DNA of 64,000 bases, taken from the NCBI GenBank assembly GCA_964035795.1, contig OZ038321.1, positions 11,621,093-11,685,092 on the forward strand. Reading direction: 5' to 3'. Below are positions 52,501-62,640 of the stretch, piece by piece. A program made the position numbers and the translations under genes. The first letter of the stretch is position 1, and each line of letters opens with the position of its first letter. The notes under the pieces are model-generated. The model searched no databases and was not told the origin of the DNA. It saw only the letters and a list, made by a program, of their open reading frames with translations. This DNA is from Pterobdella sp. o SKG-2022 (Eukaryota > Annelida > Clitellata > Hirudinida > Piscicolidae).

Positions 52501-55386
52501 TGACTCAAATCTCGAAACAATCAATACTCAAAACGACTTTTGTCGTAATATTGAAAGCTTTGTTGGAAATATAAACCATGTTAATTTCTATACATCAAAA
52601 CAGAATGGCACGTGTATACAGGAAATTGAAATTGAAAAAACTTTAGTCAATGATAAAGAAAACCCTACAGAACTCTCTTCACCCAAAGCCATCGTTATTG
52701 ATAAAGATATAGAGACGATGAAGTTGAAGAAATTGGAAGAAAGAAGTTTTAAAGAGATGATGACCAACCAAAATGATGACGAAGAGCCTCCCTTGATCCC
52801 AAGGTAGCTTGTGTCTTCATCAACAATATGAACTACCGCTGAATGAGATTATAGTTTTAGCCATATATGTCTTATACTTATATACAATGTTAATAAAATT
52901 AATTTCTATTTTAATTTAAAACATGATAAGTATTTTTTGTTGTTATTCGATTTTATTTAGGAATAATGTCAAGTTATTATTATACAGGGGTCTCATAACG
53001 ATGAAGGAGAGGGTGGTGGAGATGAATGAAGGAAAGGAGGAGATGGGGTTTGTCTTACGAGGAGCACATTGTGTGTACTTCAAATAATTTATATAACATT
53101 ATGATTATTTTGATATTAATACTTTTGAAAATCACCGTTCCTTTTTTATAAAACTAAAATTGTTTAATTATTCAAAAAACTATTTCTCATTCATTTTTTG
53201 GTTTAATTTGAGTTTTTAACCTTAAAATTGAAGGTTTTTTAGCTTTTCCATCAACACTCACTTTATAACATTTCAAAAACCTAATCATCATTTTCTCCTT
53301 TTCTCCACATTTAAAGCCGAGGACTCTTCAATACCAACATTCCATCCCTCCCTTTTGCAACCGGCTCTACAGTACTTCAGTTTTGTGAAGCCTGCATCAC
53401 TGGCCCATAAAGCTGGCATCCTCACTAACGATTTCTTGCTTGAGGTTAGTGAGGTTTGAGATTCATAATAGTTGTTTCATATATAAATGTAGATTAGTGA
53501 CTTCTTGATAAGATACGATGTAAATGTATATTATCAAACTCATATATAGAATGTTTGTTATATTTTTATAGAGATTTTATTTTCTCAACAGTTTCTTTAC
53601 AAGAATCATGTATTTTAAAATTTTTACATATGGAAACAAGCATTGTGGAAATATTAACAACTTGTTTTTACAGAATATTACCACAATAATAAAATTCATG
53701 CAATCTTCTATTATTTAAGATAGCATTATAAAACCTGGAAGCTATTATTAAAAATGCATCAAAGTCATGACCTAATAATGACCGTAGATAAGAATCTCTT
53801 AGTCATGTGGAGGGGATTAGTGTTTTTATTTATTACTATTCATTCAGTAGTTAAATACGAGCTATATTTGAATGAGTTTATGAAAAGAATTATTTTTTGT
53901 TTTTTTAGCTTTAAAATTAATTAATAAGTTATTTTAGTAATGTTACAAGAAAATTCTAATGTTTATTTAGTTTGCAGTTGATATTAACATAATCTATTGT
54001 ACATGTCTTCAGGTGAATGGTGTAAATGTAGCTACTGCTTCACACCACTATACAGCAGAACTCATAAGGAAAGCTGTGAAAGATAAAAATGGAGTTAAAA
54101 TGAAGGTTGCCACAATAAAATTTCCAGGTGACTTAGAAGTATTGAGTTAACTAGCAGAATCATTATCTTTTTTGAAAGCAGATATAATCTTACGATAAAT
54201 TTTTAGTGAAAAATATACTTTTAAAAAAATCATTTTTCTTCTTTGAAAAGTTTATTAGTACGCTTTTTTTTATTATTTAAGGTATATTAAATGAAACCAC
54301 ACTAAAAACGCCGACAACTTCTAGCGTCAAGTTCCACAGTTTAAGTTCGTTTCTTGGTTTTTATATTTTAAATGTTTAAGTTTAGCTTATAATTTTGAAC
54401 GCAAAAATTGATAGAAACCGTAAAATTAGAACATTGTTGCGATCATTTCAGATATGATAAAGGAAGATTCAGAAGATGAAGCTGAAACCAACAATAAAAA
54501 CGATGAAAAATTAGAAAACGTTTTGAAAAATGAAAACGACAAGGAAAAGGTAGAACTTTCATACATGCGACAAAATACTCGTCCAATAAGTGCGAACAAT
54601 CAAGAAAACAACCAACACAACCCCAAACCTTTTGCCAAACAAAATACGCCTATTGTAAAACCCAATGGAGTCAATGTTACAAATGGAGATGGACATGATA
54701 AAAATGTTAGAATCTTAAAACCATCCTCATCATTGTCATCATCGTCATCTTCATCTTCTTTTTCTTCACAAGAAATCACTCCTGCAACGAATAGTGAAAT
54801 CTTTCCACCGCCACCGACGAGAGTACTGTTGGAAAAGTTGCTAGTCGAAAACACTAAAGTTCATCCAAAAAATTTGAAATCTGATTTGAAAAAAATTAAC
54901 AATAATGATACGAACGGTAAAGTTATATCAAACACTCAAAAAGATTCTTTCTTGAAGAAACAACATGAAGAGAACGCCGAAAATATAGTCGATGTCGACA
55001 AGACTCCAAAAAATAAAATCAGTTCAATAATAAATGCTTTTAACCGACAAAACAGCAACCCAAATAACGTATCTTCAGAAAAAAATAATGATCTTAATGT
55101 TTTAATGACAAACGGTGTAGAAGTGAAAGAAAAAAAGGAAAGCGAGACAATGGAGAAGAACGATGGATCGATGAGTCAATGGGATGTTGAAGACGTTTTA
55201 CAGTGGTTGTCTTCCATGAACCTACACAAATATTCTTTCAAGTTTAGAAGCGAGTCTGTAGACGGAGCAAAATTAAAAAGTATGAAAAGAAATGATTTTA
55301 TTTCTCTTGGTATAAAAGATGTGAAGGATAGGATGAATATTGAAAGATCATTGATGAAGGCTTCAAAATCACCCAGTAGCAGTTAA
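49549..55386 (+). CDS. SHANK: SHANK postsynaptic-type scaffold (SPN-ANK-PDZ-SAM, no SH3), at least twelve exons, 5' end incomplete
   Basis: Exons: about 49549-49620, 49845-50063, 50124-50192, 50322-50436, 50682-50833, 51313-51480, 51735-51851, 52106-52803, 52988-53070, 53317-53444, 54013-54127 and 54452-55386. Those from 49845 on total 932 residues in phase. SPN-like start: DIKKLL ... PWNYGLFCPHEYGH. Ankyrin repeats: MQFLELISTGNIKKVETYLK, TPLIEATK, LTAVHHCAIHGRDDAME, KLTPLYLGVQKN, LLEAGANLNVVD, LVKKGADLDAQNHLGNTCLH and LLLELRANPSVKNLEGKVA. PDZ: MGFVLRGA, PALQYFSFVKPASLAHKAGI, FLLEVNGVNVA. A polar Asn/Lys/Ser linker precedes a C-terminal SAM (SQWDVEDVLQWLSSMNLHKY ... GIKDVKDRMNIERSLM). SHANKs anchor receptors and actin regulators at synapses and junctions. 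No SH3 is seen between ANK and PDZ, as in nematode SHN-1. An AATAAA lies at 55568. The first coding exon(s) upstream of 49549 were not found. Confidence 0.93.
51039..51210 (+). mobile_element. tRNA-derived SINE, copy 3
   Basis: The best-preserved copy: A box TAGCTCAACTGG, B box GGTTCGATCCC, tRNA-like acceptor pairing GGCCCA / TGGGCC, then AATTAGCACCTGTTCCACAG and GCGCTTTGATCTATAAGG, ending at ACCGCATTA. It lies in the sense orientation in a SHANK intron (50834-51312). Confidence 0.88.
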
Positions 55387-55924
55387 GTTTATATGAGCTT
55401 TTATAAAAACAGATTGTAGATTCGTATCCAAAATGACTGTAAGCTTTTGATACCATGAATTATAAAATTTGAATCATCTTCACTTGAAGTTGATGTGTGC
55501 TTTCGAATATATGTTGATTCCAATATTTAAATAATTTCAACTTTTTCAATGTGGTTATAACTTTTCAAATAAATTAAAAAAACTGAATTTTTATAATTCA
55601 TTCAAATGCAAAACAAAGTAAAAACAATTTCGAAAATGTTAATTAATTCAAAAAATAATTTATTAAAAATGTATTGAAGTGCAAAAAATCATCAAAATCA
55701 TTTCACAACAATTGTCTTTATAATTTAAAAAGAATAATATACTACTTTATTTGCATAAATTTGTACATATTTATAGATAGGTTAAAATAATACAAGTCAA
55801 AACAAATTGTCATCACAGCCTCGGGTGCTGTTGATCATGATGATGACGCGTAACACCTTGCATGTCTACATTTTGCTGAAAAGAACGCTTAAAAAAATGA
55901 GAATTATTGGAATCAGAGAAAAGG

Positions 55925-58900
55925 TCAAGATAAGTTTTGGAAAGAAATATTTGATTGGAGAGTGAAAGATTTGAGACGGTCATTTTTATTTTCGTCGATA
56001 CCCGAAGCATGACTGGCCATGCTTTGAACCTCATGAGCACCCTCTTTGTTCGGTTCTCCCTGTTTCAGTTTTTTATTATCTTTTATCAGTTCAAATGTAA
56101 TTTATAACTAACAAAAGTAATAAACTTTGTTGAATATTTAAACCAGTGAGTTCTTAAAACATAAATATCATGAAAAATAACTAAAAGTTGCATACAACTG
56201 ACTTCATCAGTTTCATCGTCATCCTCCTCATCATCGTTATCATCTTCGTCGGGACATTCAATTATTTTTCCATTCGAGTCGGTTATTAAAGAATCGTTTT
56301 GTGTATTAGTATACACTTTGCAGATCTTATTGTTCGCTTTATCAGTATCATTACTTTTGATTTCACATGAAACATCATTATTAATCTTATTATTTACGAT
56401 ATTGTTATTATATGTGTTGTTATTTGCGTTATTATCATCATTAGCAGTCTTACTAACAGAAGAAATGTTGGCATCGCTATTATTATTATTCATAAGCTCT
56501 CCCCCTAATACAATGAAATCATTATTACTGAGATAAGTATCCGACCAGAACTTTTGTTTGGGAACTTTTTTAACGTTCCTTTTACTTTTAGTTTTGTTGT
56601 TATTAATCGCCGCATTCAAGGCATTATTATTGGCGTCATCCTTGTTGTCAGCGTTGGCAAGGGAACTCATCATGGGCTGCAGGATTCTCCTCCGACCATT
56701 TATGAACCTGCATTAGGCATGTTAACGCTTACATTGCTTACTACTTAAAATGAATCTTTGCATGTAATTTCAAGTATATCATAAAATACGCATGCTCGTA
56801 ATAAAACCTATGTGAAATCTAATGAAACTATAAACATTAAATCACAATATCTCTAAAAATATATTTGATAAATTACTTCATTATATTGTGATAAAAAATT
56901 GAACTATTTTTATTTGATCACAAAAATCTCAGAATAGAGTACCACCAATGAGCGATACACGATGTTAAATTATAAAGATGACAAATGAGGGTACCAATTG
57001 TTGACTTGTAGGATGGTCAGGTTGGTTTGATTGGCTATTTGTCTTTTTTCATCCTCAGTTGGATATGGGTGCTGTGAAAATAATTGTTACAATTATCAAT
57101 GAAAGATCGGCCTCATGGTTTGGTTTCAGCGAGCTTTTTTATTTGATTTCACTTTTACCAAACTTATTCTCAACATTGAAAAACACCATGGCATAAAAAA
57201 ATGTACTCAAAACTCTCATATATCATAAATTTTTGGCATGGCAAGAGCAGAATGATTCTGTATCAACGGAAACTTTTCATTCTTGCAACTCATTTGAAGC
57301 TTTTGTTTTGAACAGGGTGAAAATCAACAAAAATTGATTCGAACCCCCTGAATTATAAAATGATTCTAACGTTATTATCCCGTCTCAGTAGTGAAAAATA
57401 ATGATTTCTATAATATCAATATGAAGAATAACATCAACTATACGATACTCTCAATAAAAACCATCAACGAAATTCTTTAAAAAATCAAATAATTTGTATA
57501 CTGTATTAGTTTTCTTTATTAAAAGTTAAAATTTTATGAAAAATACTCATCTAACATTGCAGATAAAATTTGAATATATATTTAAACTCCTCATACCAAT
57601 GGTATTAATACCAAAAATTCGCAACAAGAATAGCCTATAAGTAAAAAACCACCAATGACAACAAAAACGAAGTTTGCAAGACATCGAAAGGAGCACTACC
57701 GAGAGATGTTGGAAGAGCCAAGTCTTCATCACCTTGGTGGCCTTCTTGGGCAGCACACCCTTCTTGTGGCCTGTGTTGCTGTATGTACCGCTGCTATTTG
57801 AAGCCTCTTCAACTGTGGATGATGACATGATGACTTAGCAATGGAATTTTAGGCGTATTTGATTGACTGTAGTGGTTGATAATGTTAATGATTATGAGAC
57901 TAAGATGATATTAGCTACATTGTTTTTGAGGGTCTGAGGCGGTGAAGACATTCTCACAACTTTTGTTGTTCATGTTTGTTTGGTTCGTGACCAGTTGTGG
58001 AGAAATCTATAAGAAATGTATGTACAATCATAAACCTTAAGAAGAGAACATGATTAAAACTGAAAAATTAAACAGATTCAAGACATTTAAGCACCATTTA
58101 GCTTTTTCAGATGGGTTTCTATAATATCTTGAGCAATGCATGTAAACCTGTATTGGTTGAGCCACAAGTCCCTGTGGCGTCTGCACCATTTGGTACACAG
58201 TGCCCCCTGACACCACCTGACCCAGGCCTAAAGGTGTCTGCGAAAAAAATGCTGTCTTTGGCGGGTTGGTTGTCGTATTGGGAGCATTTTCTTCTCCAGT
58301 CAATTGAAGCATATCATACTCATCATCTGCTTCTATTTGCACTAATTGACTAGGATGTAATGACGCCTTGAGGTTTGTGATATATCGAGAACAAAAGTTT
58401 TTGCATAACTCCTGCACCTTCTCTAACTCTATCATGTGGATCTTCAATACCTCTATGCTCTTTTGCATCTGTGCAATACAAAACAGAAAATTTTGAAGTA
58501 ATGAAACAAGAATTAATCACGAGTAGGTATGTTCAAAATTGTTTTATTAAATTACAAGAGAGGAAACTTACCAAGTCATCAACTTCCTCGTCACTAGTGT
58601 TGACCGCATATGATTCATTCATCTTCAAAAAGTAATTAACTATATCCGTATCTATGGACTTAGAGCTGCCAATTGAAATAATGAAAAATAAGTTTATTCA
58701 AGATAGTGACAGAAGAAGGAAAAATATAATTATCACTAATGCAGTGGCATTAACTAAAAAGGTTTTCGAATGATAAAAATTCCCATGTTTAATTAAACTT
58801 CAAGCAAAAAAAAAATAAAAATATCACCTTATTCAATTAATAGTAACTTTATAAAGAGAAATTAAAGCATTATAATTCTGAAAGCCATTATGATTTTTCC

Positions 58901-61003
58901 AATAAAACATTTGAAGACAAAATAGTTTTTAATTACCTGTAGACAATTCCAGATTGTGTAGATTGCTCACACCTCTCAAACAGCAATGATAACAACCCAT
59001 ACAGAGGGTGACTGTATAGCATTATCATATTAAATTAATTAAATAGACTAGTATGAAAACAATAAAATCAAGTATTTATTAACTGAACAACATGAAGCTT
59101 TTCGTCTGTTGAACTCACATTAGCAAGTGAAGTATACAAACTTGAAGACGTTGCTAATTGTCATGTTCATTTTTGGGACAGAAAGGCAGCTCAATATAAA
59201 CAATATTCCTATCTTGCACATCCATTTTGGTTTTGAAATATATGAATTTATTCAAGTGAGATAAGAGATTTGCAATGAGTTGAAATAAACTTATTGTGAA
59301 CCTATCATCTTACCTCTATATGCTTTTTTCATGTTTAAGCTTTTCCCATTTGAATATACTTGTTAGAAAACACAACTGGGGAAGCAATTAAATCATCTTT
59401 GAAGCTGAAGAAACGAAAATACTGAAACTTTGATGGGTTGACTTCAAAGGGCCACTTGATGTTTGGGTAAAGAATCGAGTGATTCAGAGATGGTCTTTTT
59501 TAATCTTTTTAACCTAACGCATGTATCATCCACATACCCAATGCAATATAAGAAAAGAAGAAAACACTAATTGCTTTTTAAAACCAAATAGCAAATGAAC
59601 GACGGTACATTTGTGAATAACGATTCAACATCGTAACTCACGTCCTTTTCGTCTGGCAGAATAAGAGCACGTTTTTTAAAGTATAAGGAAATAATTGAAA
59701 ATTCTCGAGTATATATTTATTTTCATTCAGTGGTTCTATAGTCAACTGATATTTGAACTGCATTATAATAACATGTGTTGGCTTTATCAATGATCCTGAA
59801 TTCAAGTCATAGGTATTGATGTCCTTCAGAAAGTTGGTTTAGTGTTTTTGCTGCAGCGAAAGATCAGCATGGTTGATTGCAGTATGACCTCATGGACTCA
59901 TCATTGTGGGAGGTGTTTTAAGTGATGCTCAAAAAATATTGAAAAAGCACAAGATCTTAAGTTATTGTATCACTGGTGCTGAAATATTTCTTTTATTAAA
60001 TTACTTACCCTATCATATCATGAACTTTGTTAGTATAATCATTTTTATCAGATATTAATATGGATAAATCTTTGCCACTTGCTATAAAGATTATTTTTTA
60101 CTTTCTCTAGACCTTCAAAAATTTCTGGTGAGAAAAAATCATTTAGTCATTTTAAGCAAAAACCAATCAACTTTTTTTTTTGGTCATCAGCAACTGACAT
60201 ATTTGCATACCACACTTAATAATGTGAGTTCGACTTGAAAAAACTTTGCATTGTTCAAAAAATGAGTGTTTAATTGAATTTTTTCTATATGAAATTTCTT
60301 CAATTAAAACTTTTACTATGAACTACTTTGCATTGTATTCATTCGCATCAATCAATATCAATCAAATTCAATATGAATTAAAATTAAATTATTCTGTAGT
60401 TGGAATCAATCAAAACTATCAACATTTATATAATAAATAAATTGAATTTATACCCTTCAATTTTGCTTTTGTATAGTGATATTTGATCATCAGATAATTC
60501 AGGTACATTTTCATTTTCATCTTCCTCCTCATCTTCTTCTCCTTCATTATCTTCTTCAGTTTCTTCATTGGGGTTAGCTTTTTCATCATCTTTTGGCTTA
60601 TTTGTACTATTGCCATTAAAGAGGTCATTTTTGTTGATAATATTTGTTGTTTCGATGATATTGTTTGAAGGACTGAAGATTATGTTGTTTGTGGTGTTGT
60701 TATGCTCAATTTTATCACTTATTATCATTCCTTGTCTGGAATAATGCGTGTATATATATTTTTAAAAATTTTATATTAGTAATATAATTATAAATACTCA
60801 TAATTATATTTGAAAGCACATTTAAACAATATTTTAACTACTTACTCATTACCAAGAGAAACTAAAGGATTGGATTGAATAAAACTCTGATTGGGATTAA
60901 TTGAGAGTGATGGACTGAGAAATATATTAATGCCTTGAGATGGATAAACTGATAAAGAACTTTGTTGTAGATAAAACGGAACATTCTCTAGTCCCTCTTG
61001 CAT
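55925..61003 (-). CDS. PKNOX: PKNOX/PREP-type TALE homeobox transcription factor, ten coding exons
   Basis: Exons 61003-60846, 60735-60454, 59011-58937, 58665-58572, 58468-58148, 58006-57919, 57812-57700, 57071-56995, 56707-56203 and 56059-55925 join in phase to about 615 residues. The first ~140 are Asn/Ser/Glu-rich. The MEIS/PREP N-terminal domain follows: [31 protein letters not shown] and [20 protein letters not shown], then [13 protein letters not shown] as in vertebrate PKNOX1/2. The TALE homeodomain (about 350-415) is assembled from three exons: [18 protein letters not shown], the three-residue loop extension in [17 protein letters not shown], and LQVNNW joined to [13 protein letters not shown]. 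The C-terminus is Asn-rich, then acidic. PREP proteins are nuclear partners of PBC homeoproteins and bind composite DNA sites. Position 52 is Gly where the family has Ala (FINGRRR for FINARRR). The gene is convergent with SHANK (538 bp apart). Confidence 0.95.
59095..60245 (-). mobile_element. Penelope-like element remnant in a PKNOX intron
   Basis: Minus-strand reading gives [13 protein letters not shown] near 59593-59635 and YVDDTCV near 59520-59540, the two signature reverse-transcriptase blocks of Penelope-like elements. The spacing between them is far too short, so the palm is deleted. The other frames are decayed. It is bounded by inverted arms: AAGCTTTTCGTCTGTTGAAC then TCACATTAGCAAGTG on the left, and on the right, reverse-complemented, AAGTTTTTTCAAGTCGAACT then CACATTATTAAGTG. 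It lies between coding exons 59011 and 60454. The RT match is seen; the element boundaries are inferred. Confidence 0.75.
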
Positions 61004-61640
61004 TTTTACTCTAAGAATAAGTAAATTTATGAATTTTAGCTGAAAAAAAATAAACATAAACACTCTGAAAATGATATGCAAACTTTAGTTTTTTTACAAT
61101 GAAATTAACTTATTGGATAAGGTATAAAATAAATTAAGTTTTAATTTATTTGTAAATTTTATTAATAACATGAACATATAACATCAAATTTTAAATGAAA
61201 TATTCAAGTGTTAAATCGAGTCTAAAAATAAGTTACTTGATTTTGCATAAACTTTATGCAATTTATAAAAATCATTATTAAATATAATGAGCAAAAAATT
61301 TTTTTAAATTTCATGTTTTTGTTTTGCTAAAAAACTTATATAAAACAGCTCGGTAAGCAAATTAAAGGGTTTAGTCCGCTTAAATGGTTATTGGTGTTTT
61401 AAAAATACTAACTGAAAGTGAAACTTATAAATTGATTAGGCGGAGTGAGTTTCAAAATTACAAACTTGACAATGTCTATCGCTTCAGAAGGCTATTTGGT
61501 ATCCAATATAAACCTACAGACGTTGTCAGTCTTCGTCTCAAAATGGCGAGCCCCACCTATCCATCTATTTATAGATCACAACATTATAAATTCGCAAATT
61601 TTCTACTTTCTTTTCAATGAATTACGATAATTTGAACAAA
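61004..61640. promoter_or_regulatory. Upstream region of PKNOX with untranslated sequence and a YY1-like site
   Basis: A TTCTTAG acceptor just before the PKNOX ATG suggests an upstream non-coding exon. About 0.5 kb further, a less A+T-rich patch at 61440-61570 contains CAAAATGGCGAG, a match to the YY1 consensus often found at transcription starts. The overlapping open frames on the plus strand here look accidental. The promoter assignment is inference. Confidence 0.35.
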
Positions 61641-62239
61641 AAAAATTTCTTATATTCAAAATGAGTTTTTGATTTCAAATTCTGATCGATTTTTTAACAA
61701 TAATTTTATTGTTTACTGAAAAACTTGCCAATCTCTAGCTTTAAAATAAATTTTTAATTACATATTGACATATATTGGAAAAAAAGTTAAATTTTTTGGA
61801 ATTTAGCTAAAATATAATGTGTCAAATTCTGCTATTGTTTAAATGATAAATATACTTTGTATATGTTGTTATTATAATATATCTACATGTCTTTGCGAGG
61901 CTTCAGACCTCTCTCAATCATCTTTCAGGTTTATTTACTGTTTTTAAAGTTTTGGTTCCACCAAACATCTGAAAAATTTAATTTTTTAATTGAAATTTAA
62001 AAGTTGACAATGTTTTACATCATTCGAAAATTTTCTTTTACCAATAAAAAAATATAATAATCTATGAAGTATATTATAGTGATGTTTAATCCAGAGAGTT
62101 TCAAGATCAAGTATATAATTATATTTGAAACAGTGATTAAGGTTGAAATATATAAATAAAATTCAACCATATTAACATAATATAAGCTTAAATTATTTAT
62201 TTATTGGGGTTTACGAAAAGACAAAAATGGAGATAAAAT
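61641..62239. other. Intergenic, no gene seen
   Basis: A+T-rich with no recognisable feature, leading into the LINE 3' fragment. Confidence 0.5.
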
Positions 62240-62540
62240 TGAGTGTTCAAATATTTTCAAAGATTTTCATTCGCCGGTGTACGGCTTCCCTCCAGCTTCC
62301 ATAGGTCCCTGTCTTGTGCCAGTTTAACTGCTTGATCTATGTTTAGTTTGTGGGCTTTTAGATCGTGTTTGATTGTTGTGAGAAGGCTGGTGCTAGGTCT
62401 TCCACGCTTTGCGTTTTTTTTCTTGAGGCAATTGATGGTGGATTGTTTAGCTGGAACCAGATCATCCATGCGCAGAATATGACCTAACGTATTTCCGGTC
62501 TAGTGCCATTTCCGGTCTGGTGCCTAACGTGCAATTACAG
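62240..62540 (-). mobile_element. LINE 3' fragment (C-terminal tail of ORF2)
   Basis: Minus-strand reading GHILRMDDLVPAKQ, then KRGRPSTSLLTTIKHDLK, then AVKLAQDRDLWKLEG matches the conserved end of LINE ORF2 (usually ...GRPRTTW ... AQDRxxWR...). Only this tail is present. A short imperfect tandem of CCGGTCTGGTGCC-like units lies at 62490-62530. Confidence 0.75.
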
Positions 62541-62640
62541 AATGGTAAACTGTCAAAATAAAGCCAGAACTACTACCCAAATAAGTTAAAATTTTTATTC
62601 AGACATAATTTGATTCTTATTAACATAACTTAAGTAAAAC

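Noticed and set aside
54600..54854. 84-residue minus-strand frame with acidic run
   Set aside because: Antisense of the SHANK linker exon, which has the required splice phase and leads into the SAM domain.
61384..61630. Two overlapping plus-strand frames (78 and 61 codons)
   Set aside because: They overlap in different frames in the presumed PKNOX upstream region, with no domain or splice support.
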